Source: Cloacibacterium rupense (GTDB lineage: Bacteria > Bacteroidota > Bacteroidia > Flavobacteriales > Weeksellaceae). From it: DNA of 64,000 nucleotides. Where the stretch lies: positions 487,191-551,190 of the forward strand of contig NZ_BMLV01000002.1 of NCBI RefSeq assembly GCF_014645495.1. The letters are read 5' to 3'. Position 1 is the first letter of the stretch, and each line of letters starts with the position of its first letter. This document shows positions 8,431-16,200 of the stretch, piece by piece. The translations under genes were made by a program, and so were the position numbers. The notes under the pieces were generated by a model. It had not been told where the DNA came from and ran no database searches. It was given only the letters and a program-made list of their open reading frames with translations.

Positions 8431-8484
8431 GAAGGGTTCCCCTCTTTCAGAGGGGTGGCTGAGCGAAGCGAAGTCGGGGTGTCA
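8431..8484 (+). repeat. R1 repeat copy D, left flank of the DUF559 gene
   Basis: The copy contains GGGTTCCCCTC, a perfect hairpin CCCCTCT-TTC-AGAGGGG, the centre TGAGCGAAGCGAA and GTCGGGGTGTCA. It is in the same orientation as copy A and opposite to copy E on the other side of the DUF559 gene. Confidence 0.9.
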
Positions 8485-8501
8485 AGAAAATATTTTAGAA
8501 A

Positions 8502-8921
8502 ATGGAAGCCATTAGAATTATAAAATTCAAAAATTATGAAATCAAAAAAAATCTAATAGAGAATTTACCTTACAATCCAAAGTTGAAAGAATTTGCTAAA
8601 AATCTAAGAAAATCCAGAAATCTGGCAGAAGTTCTTTTTTGGAATGAGGTAAAATCAAAAAAGTTTCATTCTTTAGATTTTGATAGACAAAGAGTTATTG
8701 ATAATTGTATTGTTGATTTTTATGTGAAAAGTCTTGGTTTGATAATAGAAATTGATGGTTGGTATCACGAATTTAAAAAAGAAAAAGATGAGGTAAGACA
8801 AAAATATTTGGAAAGCCTTGGAATCAAATTTTTTCGAGTTTCTGATTTTGATGTAAAGAGAAATATGATGTTGGTTTTACAAGATTTAGAAAATTTTATT
8901 GTTGAAAATTATAAGTTGTAG
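8502..8921 (+). CDS. DUF559 (Vsr-like) endonuclease-domain protein
   Basis: This 139-residue protein fits the DUF559 family, which is related to the very-short-patch-repair and PD-(D/E)xK nuclease folds. Visible features are LRKSRNLAEVLFWNEV (conserved helix with Glu), DRQRVIDNCIVDFYV (acidic residue at the end of a strand) and LIIEIDGWYHE (E-x-D-G core), then FFRVSDFDV. No methylase or helicase partner is adjacent. The gene is framed by inverted R1 copies at 8431-8484 and 8941-8994, so it looks like the cargo or driver of a small repeat-bounded unit. The target and activity are unknown. Confidence 0.85.
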   Translation: MEAIRIIKFKNYEIKKNLIENLPYNPKLKEFAKNLRKSRNLAEVLFWNEVKSKKFHSLDFDRQRVIDNCIVDFYVKSLGLIIEIDGWYHEFKKEKDEVRQKYLESLGIKFFRVSDFDVKRNMMLVLQDLENFIVENYKL

Positions 8922-8940
8922 AAATTTCATTCTAATTTTT

Positions 8941-8994
8941 TGACACCACGTCATTCGTAAACGAATCACACCCCTCTGAAAGAGGGGAACCCAT
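8941..8994 (-). repeat. R1 repeat copy E, right flank of the DUF559 gene, variant centre
   Basis: It reads TGACACCACGTC, then a palindromic centre ATTCGTAAACGAAT, then CACACCCC and the same perfect arm hairpin CCCCTCT-GAA-AGAGGGG and AACCC as the other copies. The orientation is opposite to copy D. It lies between the convergent ends of the DUF559 gene and nth. Confidence 0.85.
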
Positions 8995-9003
8995 CTAAGA
9001 AAA

Positions 9004-9624
9004 TTACTTTTCAAAAAGCATCTTCGTAATATAATCTCGTTCCTGATTTCCTCTTGCCGGAGAATATTCTCTGCCGTAGAAAATAATCTGGAGGTGAAGT
9101 TTATTCCAAGTTTCTTTAGGGAATAGCTTTTTGGCATCGTTTTCGGTTTGTACCACGTTTTTACCTTCGGTCAATTTCCATTGTTTCATCAGTCTATGAA
9201 TATGAGTGTCGACAGGAAATGCAGGGACACCAAAAGCCTGACTCATTACCACAGAAGCAGTTTTATGCCCAACTCCAGCCAAGTTTTCTAAATCTTCAAA
9301 AGTAGCGGGAACTTCACCATTGTGTTTTTCTAAAAGTTGATTGGCCATCAGTTTTAAATTTTTGGCTTTGGTGGTAGAAAGTCCGATTTCTTTAATTAAT
9401 TCCTTGATTTCGGGCTCTTCCAAAGCAGCCATTTTTTCTGGAGTTGGGGCTACAGAAAAAAGTTTTGGTGTCACTTCGTTTACTTTTTTATCAGTGGTTT
9501 GAGCAGAAAGAGCAACGGCAACCAAAAGTTCGTATGGGTTTTTGTGATTCAGTGGAATAGGAACTTCAGGATAGATTTTTTCTAACTCTGTCATTACAAT
9601 TTTTGCGCGCTCTTTCTTATTCAT
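9004..9624 (-). CDS. nth: Endonuclease III, lacking the [4Fe-4S] cluster
   Basis: This 206-residue HhH-GPD DNA glycosylase/AP lyase removes oxidised pyrimidines in base-excision repair. The helix-hairpin-helix LAGVGHKTA carries the catalytic lysine (Lys121), and VDTHIHR carries the catalytic aspartate (Asp139). The length is normal. The C-terminus, where E. coli Nth has the C-x6-C-x2-C-x5-C cluster loop, here reads FYGREYSPARGNQERDY and contains no cysteine. The enzyme should therefore fold without iron-sulfur. A minus-strand TATTTTTG box at 9641-9648 probably drives it. Confidence 0.93.
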   Translation of the reverse strand: MNKKERAKIVMTELEKIYPEVPIPLNHKNPYELLVAVALSAQTTDKKVNEVTPKLFSVAPTPEKMAALEEPEIKELIKEIGLSTTKAKNLKLMANQLLEKHNGEVPATFEDLENLAGVGHKTASVVMSQAFGVPAFPVDTHIHRLMKQWKLTEGKNVVQTENDAKKLFPKETWNKLHLQIIFYGREYSPARGNQERDYITKMLFEK

Positions 9625-9723
9625 TTTATGTAAATTTGAACAAAAATAAATAATCTTTGTGAGTTTGCCACTCTATGATGAAAGGAGCAAGATTTTATAT
9701 TATTTTCCAAAAAAACCAATTAG

Positions 9724-10665
9724 ATGGGAAATACTCTACCAGAAAAAGATTTTTTGAATAGAACTCATCATCAAATCTTCGGACAAGAAAATCTAGACAT
9801 CAAGGCTAGTGTTTTGATTTTACATGGGATGAAAGAACATTCTGGAAGATATATTGCATTTGCAAAATTTTTAGCAAAAGAAGGCTATAAAGTACTTATT
9901 TACGACCATCCGGGGCATGGAAAATCATCTTCAAATGAAGGATTGGGCTATTTTAGAAAAGAAAACCCTCACCAATTATTAATAGAGTACAGTAAAAGGA
10001 TGTCCGATTTTTTGAAAGAATCTACCCCGAATAAACCACATATTATTGTTGGTCATTCTATGGGATCTTTCATTGCTAGAAATATGATGAAACATTCTGC
10101 AAGAGATTTTGATGCGGCAGTAATCATAGGAACTGGCGGAAGAAGACCAGAAATAAAATGGATGAGAAATACTTTTAAACACCTCAATTCATTTGCACAT
10201 TTGCATAAAAGTGAATGGTTCAATCATTTTTTCGATTTTATCAATAGTTTATATTTCATCAAAGAAGTTCCTTTTGAGCAAGACAGTTGGTTAAGTGTAG
10301 ATTTAGAAAATAGAAAACAATACAGGGCAGATGAATTGAAGGTCAAAAATTTTTCAATTAATGGATTTTATGGTCTTTTTGCCCTTGTAGAGGAAGCTAC
10401 CCAAAAAAATTGGGCAGAGAATATTCCCAAAGATTTCCCCATGCTATTTGTAAGTGGCGAAAAAGACCCGATAGGAAATTTTGGGAAAGGAGTAGAAAAA
10501 ACAGTTTTTGAATTGAAAAAAAACGGGTTTTCAAATGTTTATTTCAAATTATATGAAGAGATGAGACACGAAATTTTAAATGAAGTAATTAAAGAAACCG
10601 TGTATCAGGACATACTGAATTGGATGAATCTACAAGTAGAGAATAAAAACTATAAAAATATATAA
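9724..10665 (+). CDS. Alpha/beta hydrolase, monoacylglycerol lipase-like
   Basis: This 313-residue protein has the Hydrolase_4/S33 fold. LILHGMKEHSGRY (residues 31-43) is the oxyanion-loop signature of the monoacylglycerol lipase/lysophospholipase group. The nucleophile elbow GHSMGS puts the serine at 112. The acid is probably the Asp in SGEKDPIG, and the His is in EMRHEILNE near residue 280. There is no signal peptide, so it is probably cytoplasmic or peripheral. It overlaps no gene, and bcp begins 2 nt after its stop, so the two are likely co-transcribed. The exact ester substrate is unknown. Confidence 0.88.
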   Translation: MGNTLPEKDFLNRTHHQIFGQENLDIKASVLILHGMKEHSGRYIAFAKFLAKEGYKVLIYDHPGHGKSSSNEGLGYFRKENPHQLLIEYSKRMSDFLKESTPNKPHIIVGHSMGSFIARNMMKHSARDFDAAVIIGTGGRRPEIKWMRNTFKHLNSFAHLHKSEWFNHFFDFINSLYFIKEVPFEQDSWLSVDLENRKQYRADELKVKNFSINGFYGLFALVEEATQKNWAENIPKDFPMLFVSGEKDPIGNFGKGVEKTVFELKKNGFSNVYFKLYEEMRHEILNEVIKETVYQDILNWMNLQVENKNYKNI

Positions 10666-10667
10666 AC

Positions 10668-11114
10668 ATGTTAAAAGTAGGTGAAAAACTTCCAGATTTC
10701 CAAGTGGAAAATCAAGACGGAAATTTGGTAAAATCTTCAGATTTTAAAGGAAAAAAATTGGTGGTTTTCTTTTATCCAAAAGCCAATACACCAGGTTGTA
10801 CCGCAGAAGCGTGTAATTTAAACGAGAACATAGAATATCTTACCAAACAAGGTTTTACCATTCTAGGAATATCAGCAGATTCGGTGAAATTACAGAAAAA
10901 ATTTCATACCAAATTTGAATTTCAATATGATTTATTGGCTGATGAAACCCACGAAATTTGCGAAAAATTTGGGGTATGGCAACTGAAAAAATTTATGGGA
11001 AAAGAATTTATGGGAATCGTGAGAACCACTTTTTTGTTTGATGAAAATTCGGTGTGTACAGAAGTCATAGAAAAAGTAGATACAAAAGACCACGCTGCGC
11101 AGATTTTGAAGTAA
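10668..11114 (+). CDS. bcp: Thioredoxin-dependent thiol peroxidase (BCP/PrxQ)
   Basis: This 148-residue AhpC/TSA-family peroxiredoxin reduces hydrogen and alkyl peroxides. The motif FYPKANTPGCTAEACN places the peroxidatic cysteine at Cys44 and the resolving cysteine at Cys49, the five-residue spacing typical of the BCP/PrxQ group. A third cysteine (Cys103, in HEICEKF) is not part of the usual pair. It lacks a signal peptide and is cytoplasmic. It forms a two-gene unit with the hydrolase upstream. Confidence 0.95.
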   Translation: MLKVGEKLPDFQVENQDGNLVKSSDFKGKKLVVFFYPKANTPGCTAEACNLNENIEYLTKQGFTILGISADSVKLQKKFHTKFEFQYDLLADETHEICEKFGVWQLKKFMGKEFMGIVRTTFLFDENSVCTEVIEKVDTKDHAAQILK

Positions 11115-11119
11115 GTCAG

Positions 11120-11196
11120 TTTCTCGCTGATTGAGCAGATTAGGCAAATTAAAAAAATAAAGTAATCTGCTTTATGAGCTATGTCTGCAAGCGAAT
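11120..11196. repeat. R3-type long imperfect hairpin between bcp and GNAT gene
   Basis: AGCAGATTA (11134-11142) pairs with TAATCTGCT (11163-11171), and the outer TTCTCGC pairs roughly with GCAAGCGAA. The element separates convergent genes and may end both transcripts. A related element is at 30272-30393. Confidence 0.5.
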
Positions 11197-11198
11197 TT

Positions 11199-11708
11199 TT
11201 AAAGTTCAGCTTCGTAATACAACAATTCTTCTGGATCTCCTTCCATGAAGAATTTTTTTTGGAATTCTAGGCCCAGTTTTTCTAGTAATTTTCTAGATGA
11301 GTGATTGTATTCTACGGTAATTCCTCCTAATTTTTTCAAACCAAATTCATCTTTTGCCAATTGTTTCAAAAGAGAAGCAGCTTCGTAAGCGTAGCCTTTA
11401 CCTTCGAATTCTTCAAAAAAAGCAAAACCAATATCTGGTGTTTCTAGATTTGGACGAACGTAAATTCCACAAAATCCAATTTTAGAACTGTCGGATTTTA
11501 AAATTACGGTGTAATTTCCAAAACCCATTTTCTCGTGCTGAGGAAACATTTTTTGGATGATGTAGTTTTCTGCATCTTCTAGAGTTCTTATATTTCTATC
11601 ACCTATGTATTGGTAATATTTTGGTGTGTTCATTATTTTAAAAATAAACTCACTGTCTTCTATGTCTGTTGGTTTCAGAATCAGTCTTTCTGTTTCGTAA
11701 TCTTTCAT
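11199..11708 (-). CDS. GNAT family N-acetyltransferase (RimJ-like)
   Basis: This 169-residue protein starts ETERLILKPTDIEDSEFIF, the typical opening of the RimJ/RimL-like Acetyltransf_3 group. The acetyl-CoA-binding region is FEEFEGKGYAYEAASLL (about residues 97-113), followed by GLKKLGGITVEYNHSSRKLLEKLGLE, which is also characteristic. The substrate may be a protein N-terminus, ribosomal protein or small amine and cannot be told from sequence. It is a single gene between convergent bcp and the S46 peptidase gene behind it. Confidence 0.88.
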   Translation of the reverse strand: MKDYETERLILKPTDIEDSEFIFKIMNTPKYYQYIGDRNIRTLEDAENYIIQKMFPQHEKMGFGNYTVILKSDSSKIGFCGIYVRPNLETPDIGFAFFEEFEGKGYAYEAASLLKQLAKDEFGLKKLGGITVEYNHSSRKLLEKLGLEFQKKFFMEGDPEELLYYEAEL

Positions 11709-11755
11709 ATTATGGCTTTAAGCATCTTCGAAATTATGAAAAATATTTCACAAAA

Positions 11756-11783
11756 AAACCTCGAAGAATTTCCTTCGAGGTTT
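11756..11783 (-). terminator. Terminator of the S46 peptidase gene
   Basis: A perfect 11-bp stem AAACCTCGAAG/CTTCGAGGTTT with an AATTTC loop lies about 23 nt past the stop at 11806. A-rich sequence on its left gives U residues on the minus strand. Confidence 0.8.
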
Positions 11784-11805
11784 ATATGTAAAGTTTTTTG
11801 AGATG

Positions 11806-13938
11806 TTATTTTCTAATGTCCATCTCTTTTAATAAATAACCAGCACCGTGGTATTTGTCCATTACCCAAAGTAAGAATCTTACATCTAGGTTGATAGTTT
11901 TTTGCCATTGTTTTTCGAAAACGATGTCACCAGAAAGTGCTTCAGAATTTCCGTCAAAAGCAAGACCGATTAATTCACCTTTTCCGTTCATAATTGGCGA
12001 ACCAGAGTTTCCACCTGTAATGTCGTTGTCACTCAAGAAGTTAACCGGCATGTAACCTTTTTTGTCTTTATACGCTCCGAAATCTTTCTTTTTGTATAAA
12101 TCTAATAATCTCTGAGGTAAATCAAACTCGGCATCGCCTTTTTTGTATTTAGCGACCATACCTGTCATATCCGTATAGAAATTATCTTTTACACCGTAGT
12201 ATTGTCTATCTTTTCTAATCGGCAATCTGTCTACTTTACCTGTGGTAAGTCTCATAGTTGAATTAGCATCTGGATAGAATGCTTTATCTGGATTCGCTTT
12301 TCTAAGACCATCTAGATATAATCTAGTGTTTTTAGCAAATTGGTCATCTGCTTTTACATATTTGTCACCAAACATCATCGCTTCAGAAACCATTACGCCA
12401 GAAAATCTGTAAAGCGGATCGTTTTCTAGAGCTTCTTTGCTAGGATTGTCAATAAATTTAAGAACAGATTCTTTAGTTGCGAAAATAGAACCAGCAGTTT
12501 GATTCGCCAATTCAGTAGGAACAGCATACTTAAGAACAGGCAATTGATAATCAAATGGTACTTTAGCTTTGTAAAGCGCAAGCATGGTTTGTAACATATC
12601 TTTTTCTACTTCCGGATGGAAACCATCATAAGTAGATTCTATTTGTGAGGTCAACTTACCTTTCATAGCAGCTCTTCCGGCAGCATCTTGTTCTGTGTAA
12701 GATTTAAGTGCAGAACCAACTCTGAAAGGAATTACAGAATATTTAGCATTTCTTTGGAACTGAGAAGCGTAGTTTCTTTCTAAATTTCTATCAGCAATTA
12801 ATTTGTAATAAGCTTCAATTTCAGAAAGTACATTGCCATAAGTAGCTTTATTTTCTGGTTGATTTGCCCACTCTTGGAATTTTGCTTCTACTTTTTGTTT
12901 GTCTGCAATCGTTCCGTTTTTGTTCACAGATTCTATCGTTCCGGCTCTGTTTTTCCAATAATTAGCTACAGAAGCGTATTGAGAAGCGTAGTCTAATCTA
13001 GTGCCAGTGTCTTTGTCCATGTATTTTTTCATGACATCCATAGCAGTTTTAGAAGCATCTACCCAACCTACATAATCTTTGGTAACCAATTGATTAATTC
13101 CAAATGAAGTTAAATATCTATTGGTTCTACCTGGGTAACCTACAATCATGGTAAAATCTCCAGGTTGTACTCCTTTTACAGAAACAGGGAGATAATATTT
13201 AGGTTTAAGAGGAACATTATTTAAAGAATATTCTGCAGGATTTCCATTGGCATCCGCATAAATTCTGAAAACAGAGAAATCACCAGTGTGTCTTGGCCAT
13301 TCCCAGTTGTCTGTATCGCCACCGTATTTACCAATAGATTCTGTAGGTGTACCAACCAATCTTACATCTTTATAATCTTGATATACAAAATAATAGAATT
13401 CATTTCCATTAAAGAAATCTCTTACCACTACGGTATATTTGCCATTTTCTGAATTTTCTTTTTGAATGGCTTTGTACTCAGCTGCTATAATGGCATTTCT
13501 TTCATCGGCAGACATTATATTATTGAGTTTAGCATTTATTCTAGCCGTTACATCGTCCATTCTTACCAAAAATCTTACTGAAAGTCCTTTTGCGGGAAGT
13601 TCTTCTTTATTATTCATAGCGAAGAAACCATCTTTCAAATAATTTTTTTCTGGAGTAGAAAGTGAAGCAATTGCATCATAACCGCAGTGGTGATTGGTAA
13701 AAACCAAACCTTCTTTAGAAACCACTTCTGCAGTACAACCACCACCGAACTGAACAATCCCATCTTTTAGACTAGAATGGTTCACAGAATAAATTTCTTC
13801 TGGAGTAAGGTGCAAACCTTGTTTTTGTAAATCTGTGCCGTTTAATCTTTTAACGAGCATCATCAGCCACATTCCTTCATCAGCTTTTATCTGAAGGAAA
13901 CTTAGCATAAACGTAAGTAATAAAAATACTTTTTTCAT
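11806..13938 (-). CDS. S46 family dipeptidyl peptidase, DPP7-type
   Basis: This 710-residue secreted serine peptidase releases dipeptides in the periplasm. It has a signal peptide of about 19 residues. FTNHHCGYDAI carries the catalytic histidine (His83 or 84), and GGNSGSP carries Ser645. The residue 18 positions after the serine sets P1 preference in characterised family members: Gly in DPP7 (hydrophobic P1), Arg in DPP11 (Asp/Glu P1). Here it is Gly663 (AFDGN), so DPP7-type specificity is inferred. The length matches the family. The gene stands alone, with its own hairpin terminator. Confidence 0.93.
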   Translation of the reverse strand: MKKVFLLLTFMLSFLQIKADEGMWLMMLVKRLNGTDLQKQGLHLTPEEIYSVNHSSLKDGIVQFGGGCTAEVVSKEGLVFTNHHCGYDAIASLSTPEKNYLKDGFFAMNNKEELPAKGLSVRFLVRMDDVTARINAKLNNIMSADERNAIIAAEYKAIQKENSENGKYTVVVRDFFNGNEFYYFVYQDYKDVRLVGTPTESIGKYGGDTDNWEWPRHTGDFSVFRIYADANGNPAEYSLNNVPLKPKYYLPVSVKGVQPGDFTMIVGYPGRTNRYLTSFGINQLVTKDYVGWVDASKTAMDVMKKYMDKDTGTRLDYASQYASVANYWKNRAGTIESVNKNGTIADKQKVEAKFQEWANQPENKATYGNVLSEIEAYYKLIADRNLERNYASQFQRNAKYSVIPFRVGSALKSYTEQDAAGRAAMKGKLTSQIESTYDGFHPEVEKDMLQTMLALYKAKVPFDYQLPVLKYAVPTELANQTAGSIFATKESVLKFIDNPSKEALENDPLYRFSGVMVSEAMMFGDKYVKADDQFAKNTRLYLDGLRKANPDKAFYPDANSTMRLTTGKVDRLPIRKDRQYYGVKDNFYTDMTGMVAKYKKGDAEFDLPQRLLDLYKKKDFGAYKDKKGYMPVNFLSDNDITGGNSGSPIMNGKGELIGLAFDGNSEALSGDIVFEKQWQKTINLDVRFLLWVMDKYHGAGYLLKEMDIRK

Positions 13939-14035
13939 TGAATTTAAAAATTATTGTTGCTGTAAATTTAAGAATTATATGTCGTTTCAGAAAATTGGTA
14001 TAATTTTAGAAGTATCTGTTACAAAAATAAATATT

Positions 14036-14455
14036 ATGAAAGTAAAAGTATTATTGGTATCCCTTTTTTCAATCCTTTTTTTAGGGATAAGTTGTTCATC
14101 TCAAAGTCAATTACCTCATTACAACAGAGAGTGGATGTTGGTTGATTTTCAAGGATTTACCAAAGATGAATTGATGAAAAACAAAGCAAATATCAATTTA
14201 ACTCAAAAGGAAAAAGGAAACGCCAAAATGGGCTGTAACAACATGTTTTTTTCTTATAAAATTAAAAATAATCACCGAATAGAGTTTTCGCAAATAGGTT
14301 CTACCATGATGTATTGTGACGGAAATATGAAACTAGAACAAGATTTTGGGAAACTTCTTCCTACCATGAAACATTACGAAATAAAAGGACATTTCTTAAC
14401 CTTAAAAAATGACAGTGGACAAACCATGAAATTTATTGCCGCAGATTGGGATTGA
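14036..14455 (+). CDS. META domain lipoprotein
   Basis: The start is placed at 14036, where a lipoprotein signal begins (MKVKVLLVSLFSILFLGISC, lipidated Cys at residue 20); an in-frame ATG at 13979 would hide it. The 139-residue product has the META/HslJ fold: REWMLVDFQGF at the first strand, KGNAKMGCNNMFF (the GCN motif of the family), then IGSTMMYCDGNMKLEQDF. META proteins sit in the envelope and some are stress-linked, but the role here is unknown. It diverges from the S46 peptidase gene. Confidence 0.85.
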   Translation: MKVKVLLVSLFSILFLGISCSSQSQLPHYNREWMLVDFQGFTKDELMKNKANINLTQKEKGNAKMGCNNMFFSYKIKNNHRIEFSQIGSTMMYCDGNMKLEQDFGKLLPTMKHYEIKGHFLTLKNDSGQTMKFIAADWD

Positions 14456-14521
14456 TTTTTATGATTGATAAATGATAAATGATGATTGATTTTATCTAAA
14501 TTTGTTAAAATTTTATTATTG

Positions 14522-14785
14522 ATGAATTTTAACCCAGAGATACTTGGCTTAATAGCAGGAACGCTTTCTTGCATTACCTTCGTTCCGCAAATTTTTAAAA
14601 CTTGGAAATCAAAATCGGTAAAAGATATATCGGTCATGTCTTTTATGATTGTAGTCATCAGCACCTTAATTTGGCTGGTTTACGGAATTTGGAAACAACT
14701 TCCTTCAGTAATTTTAACCAATGTTGTGGTTTGTTTATCAGCAATTATTATGCTTTTGCTGAAGTGGAAATATTCTGAAAAATAA
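14522..14785 (+). CDS. SemiSWEET-type PQ-loop transporter
   Basis: From the ATG at 14522 the protein has 87 residues and three transmembrane helices, the exact size of bacterial SemiSWEETs. TLSCITFVPQIFKTWKSKS holds the PQ motif of helix 1, followed by SVKDISVMSF, a conserved SWEET segment. It should dimerise to form a sugar facilitator in the inner membrane. An in-frame ATG at 14486 adds 12 residues but is less likely. The sugar carried is unknown. There is no operon partner. Confidence 0.9.
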   Translation: MNFNPEILGLIAGTLSCITFVPQIFKTWKSKSVKDISVMSFMIVVISTLIWLVYGIWKQLPSVILTNVVVCLSAIIMLLLKWKYSEK

Positions 14786-14815
14786 CCATTAAAACATGCG
14801 GGAAATAATTTTCAC

Positions 14816-14823
14816 TAAATTTG
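14816..14823 (+). promoter_or_regulatory. -7 box of hflX
   Basis: TAAATTTG fully matches TAnnTTTG, 50 nt upstream of the hflX start. No -33 element was recognised. Confidence 0.4.
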
Positions 14824-14873
14824 CAAAAATCAAGCGGAAAGCAGATTGCTGAATGCCGAAAGCAAAATAATAT

Positions 14874-16085
14874 ATGCTAGAAAAAAAAGACCATCAATAC
14901 GAAACCGCCGTTTTAGTCGGCTTAATTACACAACATCAAGACGAAGAAAAACTCACAGAATATCTAGATGAGCTAGAATTTCTTGCGTTTACAGCAGGTG
15001 CCACGGTAGACAAACGTTTTACCCAAAAATTATCACAACCAGATTCCAAAACTTTTGTAGGAAGCGGAAAAGCCGAAGAAATTAAAAATTATGTAAAAGA
15101 AAACGAAATAGGAACCGTCATTTTTGATGATGAACTTTCACCTTCTCAATTGAAAAATTTAGAGAAAGAAATGGAAGTGAAAATCCTCGACAGGACCAAC
15201 CTAATTCTAGATATTTTTGCACAAAGAGCGCAAACTTCTTATGCAAGAACGCAAGTAGAACTCGCTCAATATCAATATCTTCTTCCGAGATTAACTAGGA
15301 TGTGGACGCACTTGGAACGCCAAAAAGGAGGAATCGGAATGCGTGGACCTGGTGAAACGGAAATCGAAACTGATAGACGTATCATCAGAGACAGAATTAC
15401 GCTCTTGAAAGACAAGTTGAAAACCATCGACAAACAAATGGCTACTCAACGAAACAATCGTGGAAAAGTGGTACGTGTTGCGCTGGTTGGTTATACCAAT
15501 GTCGGGAAATCTACGTTAATGAATGCCCTTTCTAAATCTGAAGTTTTTGCAGAAAATAAATTATTTGCAACACTTGACACTACGGTTAGAAAAGTGGTAA
15601 TAGGGAATTTGCCGTTTTTATTGACGGATACCGTTGGTTTTATTAGAAAATTACCGACACAATTGGTAGAAAGTTTCAAATCTACGCTTGATGAAGTTCG
15701 TGAAGCCGATTTATTGGTTCACGTGGTAGATATTTCGCATGAAAGTTTTGAAGACCACATAGATTCTGTCAACCAAATTTTACAAGAAATTGAGGCACAC
15801 CAAAAACCAATGGTGATGGTTTTCAATAAAATAGATGCTTTTGCCTACGAGAAAAAAGAGGAAGACGATCTTACACCAGCCACCAAAAAGAATGTTTCTC
15901 TTGAAGAATGGAAAAAAACTTGGATGGCAAAATCGAAATTTCCAACCGTTTTTATTTCGGCACTTACTAAAGAAAATTTCCCTGAAATGAAGAAAATGAT
16001 TTATGATGAGGTGCACAAAATTCATATTTCTAGATTTCCTTATAACGATTTCTTGTTTGAGTATTATGATGACGAGGAAAAATAG
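14874..16085 (+). CDS. hflX: GTPase HflX
   Basis: This 403-residue GTPase binds ribosomes and helps rescue or split stalled 70S particles. The N-terminal HflX domain is followed by the signature RGPGETEIETDRR (about 148-160). The G domain has Walker A GYTNVGKST (206-214), DTVG (252-255) and FNKID. The length is normal for the family. It is transcribed alone, probably from the TAAATTTG box at 14816. Confidence 0.97.
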   Translation: MLEKKDHQYETAVLVGLITQHQDEEKLTEYLDELEFLAFTAGATVDKRFTQKLSQPDSKTFVGSGKAEEIKNYVKENEIGTVIFDDELSPSQLKNLEKEMEVKILDRTNLILDIFAQRAQTSYARTQVELAQYQYLLPRLTRMWTHLERQKGGIGMRGPGETEIETDRRIIRDRITLLKDKLKTIDKQMATQRNNRGKVVRVALVGYTNVGKSTLMNALSKSEVFAENKLFATLDTTVRKVVIGNLPFLLTDTVGFIRKLPTQLVESFKSTLDEVREADLLVHVVDISHESFEDHIDSVNQILQEIEAHQKPMVMVFNKIDAFAYEKKEEDDLTPATKKNVSLEEWKKTWMAKSKFPTVFISALTKENFPEMKKMIYDEVHKIHISRFPYNDFLFEYYDDEEK

Positions 16086-16130
16086 AATGGGAGCGTTTTA
16101 GAGTGGTAGAATTGCAGAGTTTTTGAGTGA

Positions 16131-16191
16131 GCTCCGTAGGAGCGAAAGGTTTGTAATGCATTAATAAGTACTAAATAAGCTCCGTAGGAGC
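16131..16191. repeat. Two R2 palindromes, GCTCC-GTA-GGAGC
   Basis: The perfect palindrome occurs at 16131-16143 (followed by GAAAGGTTTGTAATGC) and again at 16179-16191, 48 bp apart. I recall similar GGAGCGAAA-TTTGTA units as dispersed repeats in Bacteroidota genomes, some next to Y1-type transposases. A remnant of such a transposase is at 55515. Confidence 0.6.
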
Positions 16192-16200
16192 GGAAGAAAA

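Noticed and set aside
8886-9137. Minus-strand frame overlapping repeat E and the nth gene start region
   Set aside because: It reads the repeat arms and lies out of frame within nth; composition is not protein-like.
14374-14664. Minus-strand frame spanning the META and SemiSWEET gene boundary
   Set aside because: It overlaps two well-supported plus-strand genes and has no recognisable protein features.
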